NCBI GenBank assembly: GCA_038253885.1
Contig: JBBSGP010000013.1
Coordinates: 12,883 to 76,882 of the forward strand
Origin: JALZAQ01 sp038253885
Lineage (GTDB): Bacteria > Gemmatimonadota > Gemmatimonadetes > Gemmatimonadales > Gemmatimonadaceae
Direction: 5' to 3'
DNA: 64,000 nt
Both the position numbers and the translations under genes were made by a program. This document shows positions 53,344 through 63,441 of the stretch, piece by piece (position 1 is the stretch's first letter; the number at the start of each line of letters is the position of its first letter). The notes below the pieces were generated by a model, which worked only from the letters and a program-made list of their open reading frames with translations, was not told the origin of the DNA and searched no databases.

Positions 53344-54266
53344 GGGAGCCCACCATCGCCGATCGCGCAGAATATCTGGCGCTCCGCGGCGTCGTCGGTG
53401 CCCTCGGATGGCTTCCGGGCCACGTCGCCGACGGACTCGGCTCCCGAATCGGAGCGCTCGGCTACCGTCCGCTGGCCGTTCGCCGCCTCGTCGTCGAGCG
53501 CCAGATCGCCGCCGCCTTTCCCGGGCTCGACAGCCGCGAGGTGCAGCGCATTGCGCGCGACGCATACGCGCATCTGGGGCGGGTGACGATCGAGACGGCG
53601 CTGCTGCACCGACGCGGGCTACACGGCGTCCTGGACATGGTCGAGCAGGTGGACGGGTGGGCGGTGATCGAAGCGGCGCTCGCTCTCGGCCGAGGCGTCA
53701 TCCTGGTGACCGGTCACTTCGGCAACTGGGAGTTGGCGGCGGCCTATGTGGCGGCGCGCGGTGTGGCGATCGATGTGGTGGTCCGCGGCATGAACAACCC
53801 TCTGTTCGATGGCTATCTCACCCGGACACGCTCCCGCCTCGGAATGGCTGTGGTGCACGATCAGGTGGCCGTTCGCCACACCATGCGGTCCCTCCGCGCG
53901 AACCGGGCCGTCGGCTTCGTGATCGACCAGGGAGTGCTTCATCTCGCCTCCACCTACGTTCCCTTCTTCGGCCGGCCCGCCAAGACGCCGCGGGGTCCGG
54001 CCGTTTTCGCGATGCGGTGGGGAGTGCCGGTCGTGTTCGGGGTCGCGCGCCGAGAGCCAGGCGGCCGCTACCGCATCGCCATCGAAGCGATACCAGCGCC
54101 CGAGTGGAGCGACCGCGAGCGAGCGGTGGAGGAGCTGGTCCGCGGCTACACCGGCGCGCTCGAGCGATGGGTGCGGCGCTCACCGGAGCAATACTTCTGG
54201 CATCACCGGCGCTGGAAGTGGCAGCCCGCCGAGACGCCGCCGGAGCAGCGGGATCCGTCGGCGTGA
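53340..54266 (+). CDS. LpxL/HtrB-like lipid A acyltransferase
   Basis: 308 aa, GTG start overlapping the glycosyltransferase stop (GTGA). The catalytic HxxxxE appears as HFGNWE in VTGHFGNWELAAAY. Other family segments are GLGSRIGALGYR near the N-terminus, MNNPLFDGYLTRTRSRLG, FVIDQ and YVPFFGRPAKTPRGPAVFA. It should add a secondary fatty acyl chain to lipid A. The C-terminal ERWVRRSPEQYFWHHRRWK fits too. Confidence 0.92.
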   Translation: MREPTIADRAEYLALRGVVGALGWLPGHVADGLGSRIGALGYRPLAVRRLVVERQIAAAFPGLDSREVQRIARDAYAHLGRVTIETALLHRRGLHGVLDMVEQVDGWAVIEAALALGRGVILVTGHFGNWELAAAYVAARGVAIDVVVRGMNNPLFDGYLTRTRSRLGMAVVHDQVAVRHTMRSLRANRAVGFVIDQGVLHLASTYVPFFGRPAKTPRGPAVFAMRWGVPVVFGVARREPGGRYRIAIEAIPAPEWSDRERAVEELVRGYTGALERWVRRSPEQYFWHHRRWKWQPAETPPEQRDPSA

Positions 54267-54339
54267 CGGGCGCTCCGGGAGACGCCGGAGGGTCGTCCCG
54301 CCATCGCCAAGCGCCTCGTCGTGGTCGTAGCTTGTCGCG

Positions 54340-55224
54340 ATGATCGCGATCATCTGGGCCCGCCTGAGCCGGGACCGGCGATGCCGCGTCGGCCTGGGCA
54401 TCGTGACGCTCCTGGTGCTCGCGGCCGCGCTCGCGCCGCTGGTCGCGCGCGAGGACCCGAACCACATCGCACTCATCTCCCAACTCCAGCGTCCGTCCGG
54501 CGCGCACTGGATGGGGACGGACTTTCAGGGGCGCGACGTGTGGGCCCGGCTCGTGTATGGCGCCAGAGTGTCGCTCGCGGTGGGCCTCGTCTCCCAGAGC
54601 ATCGCGATCGCGATAGGAGTCAGCGTCGGACTCGTCGCGGGATATTACGGGCGCTGGGTGGACGAGATCGTCATGCGACTGGCGGACATCACGCTGGCCT
54701 TTCCGACCCTGCTTCTCCTGATCGCGATGGCCGCGGCGATCAAGCCATCGCTGGTGATGATCTTCATCACGATCGGGGTGGTGGGGTGGGCGGGGATGGC
54801 GCGGCTCGTCCGGGGCCAGGTTCTGGTGACGCGCCAGCTCGAGTTCGTCCAGGCGGCGCGGGCGCTGGGAGCGCGCGACCGGCGTATCCTTGCTCGCCAC
54901 CTCCTGCCCAACGTCATTGCGCCGGTCGTGATCGCGGCGACGCTCGGCATGGCAGGGGCGATCATGGCCGAGGCCGCACTCTCTTTCCTGGGGCTCGGCG
55001 TGCAGCCTCCAACGGCTAGCTGGGGGTCGATGATCGCCGATGGTCGCGACCTCGCCCAGCTTCGCTCGGCTCCCTGGACGTCCGTCTTCCCGGGCATCGC
55101 GATCGGCGCGGCGGTGCTCGGCTTCAACCTGCTCGGCGACGCGTTGCGAGATGCTCTCGATCCCCGCTATCTGGTGCCCGAAACCGGGCGGCAGCTATCG
55201 GCCCGCGAGGTCGCGCCGGCGTGA
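54340..55224 (+). CDS. DppC/OppC-like ABC permease, without partners
   Basis: 294 aa with about six membrane helices. The EAA loop (VRGQVLVTRQLEFVQAARALGARDRRILARHLLPN) and the C-terminal GFNLLGDALRDALDPR are those of oligopeptide/nickel transporter inner-membrane subunits. The dppB permease, binding protein and ATPases are not next to it. It is followed immediately by the class V aminotransferase with a GTGA overlap. Confidence 0.92.
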   Translation: MIAIIWARLSRDRRCRVGLGIVTLLVLAAALAPLVAREDPNHIALISQLQRPSGAHWMGTDFQGRDVWARLVYGARVSLAVGLVSQSIAIAIGVSVGLVAGYYGRWVDEIVMRLADITLAFPTLLLLIAMAAAIKPSLVMIFITIGVVGWAGMARLVRGQVLVTRQLEFVQAARALGARDRRILARHLLPNVIAPVVIAATLGMAGAIMAEAALSFLGLGVQPPTASWGSMIADGRDLAQLRSAPWTSVFPGIAIGAAVLGFNLLGDALRDALDPRYLVPETGRQLSAREVAPA

Positions 55225-56378
55225 CCTACGACGTACAGGCCCTCCGTGAGCGCGAGTTTGCCTGGGCATCGCGCGGCGAGTGCATCTATCTCAACAACGC
55301 TTCCACCGGCCCTCTCCCACGCCGCACGTTGGAGGCGATCGGGGAATTCAACAGGAAGCGCAGTCGCCCGTGGGAGGTCAGTGACGAGGATCAGTTCGGC
55401 GTGCTGCGCCGCGGTCGCGAGCTGGTGGCGCGACTCATCGGCTCGTCGCCGGCCGACGTCGCGCTCATGGTCAACACGACATACGGCATCAACATCGCCG
55501 CGCGATGCCTCCCGCTCCGCTCCGGAGACGTGGTGGTCGCGCACGATCGGGAATTCCCCGCGAACGTGTATCCGTGGGCGGCACTCGAACGGATGGGCGT
55601 CGGCTTCGTCCGCGTTCCGACCGTCGACGGGATGCCGGACGACGCTGCCCTCGAGCGCGCCATGGATGGGCGCGGGGTCCGAGCGGTGACAACGTCATGG
55701 GTTCAGTTTTCGACTGGCCATCGCGCCGATCTCGAGCGAATCGGGCGGCTGTGCCGGGAGCGGGGCCTCTTCTTCGTGGTCGATGCCATCCAGGGTCTCG
55801 GCGCTGCACCGCTCGATGTGCGGCAATGCGGGGTGGACGTTCTGGCGTGCGGAGGACAGAAGTGGCTCCTCTCGCCCTGGGGCTCCGGCTTCGTCTACGT
55901 GAAGCCCGAGCTCGTGCAGTCCCTCGAGCCGAGTGTGGTGGGATGGATGGCCACCCGTGGGACCGATGACTTCACCCGGCTCGTCGACTACGACTTCGCC
56001 TGGCACGACGATGCCCGCCGCTTCGAGGTGATCACTCTTCCGTATCAGGATTTCGCCGGCTTCAACGAGAGTGTCGCGCTGCTCCACGAGCTGGGCCCGG
56101 AGGCGATCGCGGCCCACATCGAGGGGATCGTCGACCAGGCTGTCGCCTGGACACTCGAGCGCAGTGATCTCAGGCTCGTGACGCCAGCCGATCGCCGGCG
56201 CCGCGCCGGCATCATCTCGATCGCGCCGCGCGACCCGCCCGCGGCCTCGGAGCGGCTGACACGGTCCGGCATCGCGCATTCCCTGCGAGAGGGGGCTGTC
56301 CGTCTCTCACCGCACTGCTACAACACGCCCGAGGAGATGATGCGTGCTCTCGGGATCCTGGCCGGCGACGGCAGCTGA
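55221..56378 (+). CDS. Class V PLP aminotransferase (cysteine desulfurase-like)
   Basis: 385 aa from GTG 55221. The PLP Lys is in ACGGQKWLLSPWGSGF, with the upstream DAIQGLG, AHDREFPANVYPW and NNASTGPLP blocks. It resembles CsdA/IscS-like enzymes and isopenicillin-N epimerases, but the active-site Cys loop of desulfurases is not evident. The reaction is uncertain. Confidence 0.88.
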   Translation: MTYDVQALREREFAWASRGECIYLNNASTGPLPRRTLEAIGEFNRKRSRPWEVSDEDQFGVLRRGRELVARLIGSSPADVALMVNTTYGINIAARCLPLRSGDVVVAHDREFPANVYPWAALERMGVGFVRVPTVDGMPDDAALERAMDGRGVRAVTTSWVQFSTGHRADLERIGRLCRERGLFFVVDAIQGLGAAPLDVRQCGVDVLACGGQKWLLSPWGSGFVYVKPELVQSLEPSVVGWMATRGTDDFTRLVDYDFAWHDDARRFEVITLPYQDFAGFNESVALLHELGPEAIAAHIEGIVDQAVAWTLERSDLRLVTPADRRRRAGIISIAPRDPPAASERLTRSGIAHSLREGAVRLSPHCYNTPEEMMRALGILAGDGS

Positions 56379-56399
56379 TATCCCGACCGGGTCGATGCG

Positions 56400-57683
56400 C
56401 TACACCACTCTCACCAACCCGTAGTCCCTCGCCCCCTTTCGAAGCAGCAGATGACCGCCCGGGAGCAAACCGTCCGGCGCGAGCTGTCGCTCGTCGGCCG
56501 CGAGCTTGCGTCCGTTGACACTCAGGCCACCCTGCTCGAGAAGTCGCCGCGCCGCGCCCCTGCTCGTCGCCAGCCCCACGACGGTGAACAGCTCGAGGAC
56601 ATCGAGCTCGCTCCCGTCCGTGCCGGGCCGCGCCACGGTCGCGAATGGCACCTCGAGCGCCAGCGCGTCCAGCGCTGAGGACGACAGCGCGGTCACGTCC
56701 GCCTTGCCGAAGAGCAAGGCCGACAGCTCGGCGGCGACCGATGCTGCCGCCGCCCCGTGAACACGGGTCGTCACTTCCGCCGCGAGCGCCTGCTGGGGGA
56801 GACGCTGCTCGGGATGGGCCTCGAGGTCGCGCTCGAGCGCACCGATCTGTTCCCGAGGCATGAGCGTGAAGAAGCGCAGCCACCGCGGAATGTCCCGGTC
56901 GTCCGCATTCACCCAGAACTGATAGAAGCGATAGGGCGAGGTGCGTTCGGCATCGAGCCAGACGCTGCCGGCTTCCGTCTTTCCGAATTTCGTCCCGCCC
57001 GCTGTGGTGACAAGCGGCACCGTGAAGCCGTGCGCCTCGAGTGAGGCCACCCGCCGGATGAGGTCGATGCCGGCGGTGATGTTCCCCCACTGATCGCTGC
57101 CACCGATCTGAAGGGAGACGTCGTCGCGCCGGCGCAGCTCCAGAAAATCGTACGCCTGCAGCAGCATGTACGAGAACTCGGTGAAGGAGATGCCGCCTTC
57201 GAGGCGTGATCTCACCGACTCCTTGGCGAGCATGACGTTCACGCTGAAGTGCTTGCCGACATCGCGCAGGAACTCGATCGCCGCAAGCGGCCGGAGCCAG
57301 TCCGCGTTGTTGCGCGTGATCGCGGCGCGCGGTCCGTCGAACGAGATGAATCGCTCGAGCTGCGCGCGGATGGCGCGGCTGTTCGCCTCGACCACCTCGA
57401 CGCTGTTGAGCTGGCGCTCAGCGGTCTTTCCACTCGGATCGCCGATCATGCCCGTCCCGCCGCCCACCACGATCACCGGGCGGTGTCCACCGCGCTGCAG
57501 ATGCACCAACGCCATCACCGGGATGAGGTTGCCGACGTGCAGGCTGGGCGCCGTGGGGTCGAAGCCGCAGTAGGCGGAGCGCGAGTCCCCGTCCAGCCAC
57601 TCCGCGATGCCTTCGGTGTACTGATGGAGCAGGCCGCGCCACGCCAGCTCGGCGAGTGGCGCGGGGAAGCTGTTGGCGGACAT
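56400..57683 (-). CDS. tyrS: Tyrosyl-tRNA synthetase
   Basis: 427 aa class I synthetase. HIGH appears as HVGN in FDPTAPSLHVGNLIPV, the tyrosine pocket region ends GGSDQWGNITAG, and KMSKS appears as KFGKT. An S4-like RNA-binding domain closes the protein (TSRGAARRLLEQGGLSVNGRKL). Diverges from the PBP gene; the 164 bases between them hold the promoters and no further gene. Confidence 0.96.
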   Translation of the reverse strand: MSANSFPAPLAELAWRGLLHQYTEGIAEWLDGDSRSAYCGFDPTAPSLHVGNLIPVMALVHLQRGGHRPVIVVGGGTGMIGDPSGKTAERQLNSVEVVEANSRAIRAQLERFISFDGPRAAITRNNADWLRPLAAIEFLRDVGKHFSVNVMLAKESVRSRLEGGISFTEFSYMLLQAYDFLELRRRDDVSLQIGGSDQWGNITAGIDLIRRVASLEAHGFTVPLVTTAGGTKFGKTEAGSVWLDAERTSPYRFYQFWVNADDRDIPRWLRFFTLMPREQIGALERDLEAHPEQRLPQQALAAEVTTRVHGAAAASVAAELSALLFGKADVTALSSSALDALALEVPFATVARPGTDGSELDVLELFTVVGLATSRGAARRLLEQGGLSVNGRKLAADERQLAPDGLLPGGHLLLRKGARDYGLVRVV

Positions 57684-57847
57684 CGGGGAAACATAGGGAT
57701 TGCCCGGAAGGGGGAGTAGACCCGCCGCGTTGCTCGCGCGCTCTCTGGCGCGTTACCTTGAACGACCTTCCGCGCGCGCCGCGCGCGCCACAGGAGCTCC
57801 GTTGTCCCACTCGTCCCATCCCGAGCGCCGCTCCCGTACCGCCGTCC

Positions 57848-60097
57848 ATGGCTGATCATCCCTTCTCCCGGCGCTTCTGGCGCAAGCGTCCCCGCTTCAC
57901 CCGGGCCGTCGTCCTGACGACCTTCTTCGTTGTCGCGTTCGTCGGCGGACTCGCGTACTCGGCGTGGGTGTTGGCCTGTCGCGGAGGGGCGTGCCCGTCG
58001 ATCAACGTCCTCGACGACTTCACCCCCCATCAGACCTCCAAGCTGCTGGCCTCCGACGGGAGGTTCATTGCCGAGATCGGGCTCGAGCGCCGCACGCTGA
58101 TCAAGCTCGGCGACATCCCGAAAGTGGTGAAGGACGCTTTCGTCATCACCGAGGACAAGCGCTTCCGGGAGCACTCGGGCATCGACTTCGTGCGGGTCTT
58201 CGGCGCCGCCTTGCGTGACCTGCGCACCGGAGGCTGGGGACAGGGGTTCTCGACAATCACGATGCAGCTGGCGCGAAACATCTTCAGCGACCGGCTCACG
58301 CGCGAGAAAACCATGACGCGCAAGCTGAAGGAAGCGAAGGTCGCGCGCGACATCGAATCCAAGTACTCGAAGGACAAGATCCTCGAGCTCTATCTCAACC
58401 AGATCTATCTCGGGAACGGAGCGTACGGCGTCGAGACAGCGGCCCAGCGCTACTTCGGCAAGTCGGTGCGCGACCTGAACCTCGCCGAGGCCGCTACGCT
58501 GGCGGCGTTGCCAAAGGGCCCTGAGCGCTACAACCCGCGCCGTTTTCCCGATCGCGCTATCCAACGCCGCAACACGATCATCCAGTTGATGCGGCATGTC
58601 GGGGCGGTGAGCGACGCCGATGGGCGCCTCGCTCAGGCGTACCCCCTCACACTCGGCCGGAAGGAGGAGTCTGGAGAGCTCGCTCCCTATTTCACCGAAT
58701 GGATCCGGCAGCAGCTCGATCAGCAGTTTGGCCCCGCGCTGTACCGTGACGGGCTCAAGGTGTACACGACGCTGGACTTCGACATGCAGTCGGCGGCCGA
58801 GCGCGCGCTCGAGAAGCAGCTTCGCGCGATCGAGGCGGGGAAGTACGGCGCGTGGAGGCACTCGACATACGAGCAGTATTCCGCCAAGTCCGTGGGCGCC
58901 GAGGCGGCCGGACCCAACTCGCCGTATCTGCAGGGTGCGTTCATCGCGCTCGATCCGCGCAACGGTGCCGTTCGGGCGCTCGTGGGCGGCCGCGACTTCG
59001 AGGATTCGAAGTTCAATCGCGCCACCCAGGCGCTGCGGCAGCCCGGCTCGACCTTCAAGCCGATCGTCTACGCCACCGCCATCCACAACGGCCGCCCGCC
59101 ATCGTACATCCTTGATGACTCTCCGCTCACGCTCCCCCAGTCCGGCGGAAGCGAATGGACGCCGCAGAACTACGATCTGAAGTTCGAGGGACCGATGCCG
59201 CTGCGTCGCGCGCTCTACGAGTCGCGCAATCTCGCGACCATCCGGCTCGGCATGGAGCTCGGAGAGCAGAATGTCATCGACATGGCTCGCCGCTTCGGCC
59301 TCACCACGCCCATTCCTCCGTTTCCGTCGATCAACATCGGTGCGGCAGACGTCTATCCGCTCGAGATGGTCTCCGCCTTCACGGTGTTCTCCGGGCTCGG
59401 AGTGAGATCGCAGCCCTTCGCCATCCTCCGGGTGGAGAATGCGAAGGGAGACGTGCTCTGGGAGCCGACGCCGGCCCGCAGCGAGGTGCTGTCGCGGGAT
59501 GAGGCGTGGCTGATGGTGGACATGATGAAGGATGTCCTGCGTCGTGGCACCGCGGCGTCCGTCTATGGCTCGGGATTCCACATCCCGGCCGGGGGCAAGA
59601 CCGGAACGACCAACGATGGCACCGACGTCTGGTTCATCGGCTACACCACGGATCTCGTGGCCGGTGTCTGGATGGGATTCGATCGCCCGCAGCAGATTCA
59701 GCGCGGCGCGCAGGGTGGCCGGCTCGCGGCGCCCGCCTGGTTGTCCTTCATGAACGAGGTGTACGCTCGGCGACCCTCTCCTCCTGACTGGCCGCGCTCC
59801 GAGAACATCACAAGTCGCGAGGTGGACAAGACCAACGGCCTGCTCAAGAATCCTTTCTGCCCGGGCGATCTCGTCGTGACCGAGTATTACATCTCCGGCA
59901 CCGAGCCCACACGCGAGTGCGACGTGCACACGCCCTTCAATACCACTCCCGACAGCACGCTCGCGGTGCCCAAGCCGCCCGATGCGCGGCCACTGCCTCC
60001 CCCCCCCGGCGTTGTCCCACCCTTGCCGCCCGGAGCACGACCGCGGCGCGACAGCGCGCACACAATCACCAACCCGTTCAAGATCCCGCCGCGATGA
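57848..60097 (+). CDS. Class A penicillin-binding protein (PBP1A-like)
   Basis: 749 aa from ATG 57848. One anchor helix (TRAVVLTTFFVVAFVGGLAYSAWVL). Transglycosylase (GT51) motifs: ITEDKRFREHSGID and GFSTITMQLARNIF. Transpeptidase motifs: SxxK in GSTFKPIVYA, SxN in YESRNLA, and KTG in GGKTGTTND. It polymerises and crosslinks peptidoglycan. The Pro-rich tail contains a run of 9 C at 59999-60007. Its stop overlaps the PHP gene. Confidence 0.95.
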   Translation: MADHPFSRRFWRKRPRFTRAVVLTTFFVVAFVGGLAYSAWVLACRGGACPSINVLDDFTPHQTSKLLASDGRFIAEIGLERRTLIKLGDIPKVVKDAFVITEDKRFREHSGIDFVRVFGAALRDLRTGGWGQGFSTITMQLARNIFSDRLTREKTMTRKLKEAKVARDIESKYSKDKILELYLNQIYLGNGAYGVETAAQRYFGKSVRDLNLAEAATLAALPKGPERYNPRRFPDRAIQRRNTIIQLMRHVGAVSDADGRLAQAYPLTLGRKEESGELAPYFTEWIRQQLDQQFGPALYRDGLKVYTTLDFDMQSAAERALEKQLRAIEAGKYGAWRHSTYEQYSAKSVGAEAAGPNSPYLQGAFIALDPRNGAVRALVGGRDFEDSKFNRATQALRQPGSTFKPIVYATAIHNGRPPSYILDDSPLTLPQSGGSEWTPQNYDLKFEGPMPLRRALYESRNLATIRLGMELGEQNVIDMARRFGLTTPIPPFPSINIGAADVYPLEMVSAFTVFSGLGVRSQPFAILRVENAKGDVLWEPTPARSEVLSRDEAWLMVDMMKDVLRRGTAASVYGSGFHIPAGGKTGTTNDGTDVWFIGYTTDLVAGVWMGFDRPQQIQRGAQGGRLAAPAWLSFMNEVYARRPSPPDWPRSENITSREVDKTNGLLKNPFCPGDLVVTEYYISGTEPTRECDVHTPFNTTPDSTLAVPKPPDARPLPPPPGVVPPLPPGARPRRDSAHTITNPFKIPPR

Positions 60098-60873
60098 GCT
60101 GGCAGCCCATCGACTGTCACGCCCACACGAGGATGTCCGACGGCGCGCTCACGCCCGAGGAGCTCGTGACCGCCGTGAGAGAGAGAGGCGTGCGGCCGAG
60201 CATTGCCGATCATTGCTCCACCGATGTCCGGTACGCCGTCTCGACGCTCGACGGGATCCGCGAGTACCTGGACGAGCTCGATCGGCATGACGTGGCGCGC
60301 GGGGGCGAATTCTGTTGGCACGACTCGCTCTGGCGCGAGCTTCCCGACGACCTCACCGCGCGCTTCACCCACCGTGTCGGATCGCTGCACGCCCTCTATC
60401 CGCCGGGCGAGAGCCGGTACATCCACATGTTCGGGAAGGCGCTGCCCAACGGACTCGCGCCCGACCAATACATGGAGCTGCACGTGGCCAGCCTGGAGCA
60501 GCTCTGTGGGGAGATGCCGGTTGACATCCTCGCGCATCCGACGCTGCTCCCACTCGCGCTGCGATCACTGCCGGCGGAGGATCTCTGGTCCGAGGAGCAC
60601 GAGGAGCGACTCGCGACCGCCCTCGCGAGATCGGGGATCGCGTTCGAGCTGTCCGCGCGCTATCGAGCCCACGAGCGCATCGTTCGGACGATGATCGCGT
60701 ACGACGTCCGTCTCTCTCTGGGCTCGGATGGACACACGCGGGAGCAGGTCGGAGACCTCTCCGTTCCGCTGGATCTCGCCCGCCGGCTGGGAGCCCGCGA
60801 TCAGGACCTGTACGATCCTTTCGTGCACGGAGCTCGCACGAGCGGAACGAAGGTCGGCGGCGTCACGGTCTGA
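60094..60873 (+). CDS. PHP-domain metal hydrolase
   Basis: 259 aa from ATG 60094 (ATGA overlap). The PHP signature is seen as DCHAHTRMSDGALTPEEL and ADHCS, with further His/Asp ligands in DILAHPTLLPL and LGSDGHTREQVGD. The family includes histidinol-phosphatases and nucleotide or polynucleotide phosphoesterases. Its role is not clear from context. Confidence 0.88.
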   Translation: MSWQPIDCHAHTRMSDGALTPEELVTAVRERGVRPSIADHCSTDVRYAVSTLDGIREYLDELDRHDVARGGEFCWHDSLWRELPDDLTARFTHRVGSLHALYPPGESRYIHMFGKALPNGLAPDQYMELHVASLEQLCGEMPVDILAHPTLLPLALRSLPAEDLWSEEHEERLATALARSGIAFELSARYRAHERIVRTMIAYDVRLSLGSDGHTREQVGDLSVPLDLARRLGARDQDLYDPFVHGARTSGTKVGGVTV

Positions 60874-60884
60874 GCTCTGGCTCG

Positions 60885-62273
60885 GTGCGGTTTCTGATCC
60901 GCTACCACGCTCGCTGGGTGCTGCCGGTCTCTGGCCCCCCCATCCACGATGGGACGGTGGCCGTGGACGGCGGTCTCGTCGCGTGGGTCGGGCCGCGCGG
61001 CGAGGCTCCGCCCGGCGAAGATCGCGATCTGGGTGACGCCGCACTGATGCCGGGGCTGGTGAACGCCCACACTCACCTCGAGCTGACTGTCTTCCGCGGT
61101 GTGCTCGAAGGCCTGGAGTTTCGCGACTGGATCCAAACTCTCCAGCGCGCCAAGTCCGAGGTGATGTCGCGCGATTTCTTTCTCGACTCGGCCCGCCTCG
61201 GTCTGATCGAAGGATTGCGCGCCGGCGTCACCACGTTCGCCGACACGTGTGACTCGGGTGTGTCACTCCAGGCGATGCGCGAGCTCGGCGCGCGAGGGGT
61301 CATGTACCAGGAGCTGTTCGGACCGGATCCGGCGCGCGCCGATGACAGTATCGCCGAGCTTCGGGGAAAGCTGGAGCGCCACCGCTCCATCGAAGGGCCC
61401 CTCCAACGGGTGGGAGTCTCACCGCACGCCCCGTACACCGTATCCGATCGGCTCTTTCGCTCGGTGGCCGAGCTGGCGCGCGCCGAGGGCCTGCCGGTCG
61501 CCATCCATATCGCGGAGAGCGACGCCGAGAGTCAGCTCATCAACGGCGGATCCGGCCCGTTCGCCGACGCGCTCCGGCAACGCCGCATCGAGGTCATCCC
61601 CCGAGCTCGCTCGCCGGTGGCGCTGCTCGGTCAGCTCGGGCTGTTGGAGACACGGCCGCTGCTCATCCACTGTGTCCGAGCCGGCGCCGAGGACCTCGCC
61701 GCCATCGCCTCGTCCCGGTCGAGCATCGCGCACTGCCCGGCCTCGAATGCGCGCCTGGCGCACGGCATCGCTCCCCTCGTCGAGATGCTCGACGCCGGGA
61801 TCGCCGTCGGATTGGGATCTGACTCCATGGCGAGCAACAATCGGATGGACATGCTGGCCGAGGCGCGGCTGGCATCACTTTTTCAGTGCGCACGCACCGG
61901 CCGCGCGGATGCGCTCTCAGCGGCACGTGCCCTGGAGCTGGCGACGCTGGGCGGTGCAAGTGCACTCGGGATGGACACGCGAATCGGATCGCTCGAGCCC
62001 GGCAAGGAGGCGGATCTAGCGGCGTTCTCCCTCGAGTCGCTGTCGGGGACTGACGCGGCCGATCCGCACGCGGCGCTGGTGCTCGCGCTCGCCGGCCAGC
62101 CCGCGCTCATGACGATGGTCGCTGGCAGGGAAGTGGTTCGCGACGGGAGAGAGCTCCCCTCAGCGGATGTCGAGCTGCCGGTGCGGGTGCGGGCTCTGGC
62201 GCTCTCGCTCGCTTCGTGGCGCGAGCGTCAGGGGATGAGCAGCGGAAAGTCCGGAACGAAGAACGGGCTGTGA
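60885..62273 (+). CDS. Amidohydrolase/deaminase (TRZ/ATZ, MtaD-like)
   Basis: 462 aa from GTG 60885. Metal ligands are NAHTHLEL, GVSPHAPYTV, AIHIAESDAE, and the Asp in GLGSDSMASNN. It resembles 5'-methylthioadenosine/S-adenosylhomocysteine deaminase and chlorohydrolase-type enzymes. Substrate uncertain. Its 3' end overlaps the converging lipoprotein gene by 46 bases. Confidence 0.9.
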   Translation: MRFLIRYHARWVLPVSGPPIHDGTVAVDGGLVAWVGPRGEAPPGEDRDLGDAALMPGLVNAHTHLELTVFRGVLEGLEFRDWIQTLQRAKSEVMSRDFFLDSARLGLIEGLRAGVTTFADTCDSGVSLQAMRELGARGVMYQELFGPDPARADDSIAELRGKLERHRSIEGPLQRVGVSPHAPYTVSDRLFRSVAELARAEGLPVAIHIAESDAESQLINGGSGPFADALRQRRIEVIPRARSPVALLGQLGLLETRPLLIHCVRAGAEDLAAIASSRSSIAHCPASNARLAHGIAPLVEMLDAGIAVGLGSDSMASNNRMDMLAEARLASLFQCARTGRADALSAARALELATLGGASALGMDTRIGSLEPGKEADLAAFSLESLSGTDAADPHAALVLALAGQPALMTMVAGREVVRDGRELPSADVELPVRVRALALSLASWRERQGMSSGKSGTKNGL

Positions 62274-63190
62274 AGTATCGTGCGCAGCTTCGGGGAATCG
62301 CTACGCGCCAGGAAGAGTCCCTGGACCCCGTTCGTCCGCATGCTGAAAACCACGGCGTCGCCTGTCTGGTCAAAGGAGTACAGCCCCAGGATCCCGATGG
62401 GCAGCGAGTCGGGGATGGCGACGGTGTACAGTTGCTGCGCCTGACGGGTTGGAGTTCGCGGGTCCACTGACATCACGATCACGGAATCGAGCAGGAGCGT
62501 CTGCGTGATGCGCCGCCCGAGAAAGCGGATGCCGTTGGCGCGTGTCCACCGCGGCCAGCCATTCAGCACCTGAACGAACGTCGTCACGGGTACGGGGACC
62601 GGGTACACCTGGACCCGCTTGGTGCGGACCTCGTAGATGAACAGCTGAACCGTGATCGGATTGGGGAGCAGGAACGCCACCGAGTCACCGCTGGGAGAGA
62701 ACACGGGTGCGTTGCCGGCGATCTGGATCGCAGCCGGGGAAGCCCGATCGAGGGACATGTCGCTCGAATCGCGCAGTCCCGTGAGCAGGTGCACGGTCTT
62801 GAGGTAGATGTGCCCGTCGGCTCCCGAGCGCACGTACACCAGGCTCGCGCCGTCCGGCGAGATGGCTCCGACCGAGCGCAGGAACTCGCCCGGCACGCCC
62901 AGGGAGTCCAACGTCCCCTGCAGATGAAAGAGCTGCAGGTTCCCGTATGCGCTCTGCCCGGGCCCGGAACGCACGATCGGGAAGAGGGCGAAGGCGCGAT
63001 TCGTGGCGGCGAATGGGATCGCCTCGCCGAGCGCAGTGGCCACCGGCTGGCTGCCGCTCCGCACCGTGTACAGCTGTTGTCCGCTGGCGAACACCACATC
63101 GACGTCCGCTTCCGCACGCGACCCGGTGTTGTCGGAACAGGCTGTGAGGGCCGCTGCGACAGCCGCCAGAAGTAGTCGACGAACCGACAT
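62228..63190 (-). CDS. Lipoprotein with TolB/WD40-like repeats
   Basis: 320 aa. A lipoprotein signal (RRLLLAAVAAALTAC) is followed by weak beta-propeller-like repeats, such as GAISPDGASLVYVRS, APVFSPSGDSVAFLL and YSFDQTGDAVVFSM, as in TolB or PD40-type proteins. No catalytic motif. Likely anchored in the envelope. Ends within the amidohydrolase 3' end. Confidence 0.85.
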   Translation of the reverse strand: MSVRRLLLAAVAAALTACSDNTGSRAEADVDVVFASGQQLYTVRSGSQPVATALGEAIPFAATNRAFALFPIVRSGPGQSAYGNLQLFHLQGTLDSLGVPGEFLRSVGAISPDGASLVYVRSGADGHIYLKTVHLLTGLRDSSDMSLDRASPAAIQIAGNAPVFSPSGDSVAFLLPNPITVQLFIYEVRTKRVQVYPVPVPVTTFVQVLNGWPRWTRANGIRFLGRRITQTLLLDSVIVMSVDPRTPTRQAQQLYTVAIPDSLPIGILGLYSFDQTGDAVVFSMRTNGVQGLFLARSDSPKLRTILHSPFFVPDFPLLIP

Positions 63191-63441
63191 GGGGTACCTC
63201 GTGAACGCCTCCCTCGCCCGGTGTGGGGAAAGGGGACCCGCTCGGTTATATGCTCGGGGGCGATCTGCGGCTAGACGGTAGTGGGGACCCAGTACTCGTT
63301 AGCGGCCCGAGCAAGGCAGTGCGCTGTATGGTTACAGTTCAAGTGCCGCACAGTGCACGAGGCCGTGGTTTTTGCCGGCACTCCTGCCCTCGCGTGAGCG
63401 CCACTACGCTCGCTCAACAACCAAAAAAATATGGAGTCTAA

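Noticed and set aside
57515..60061. Very long minus-strand open frame opposite the penicillin-binding protein
   Set aside because: Rich in R, E, L and H with no motif, antisense to an intact gene with all catalytic motifs; a GC-rich shadow.
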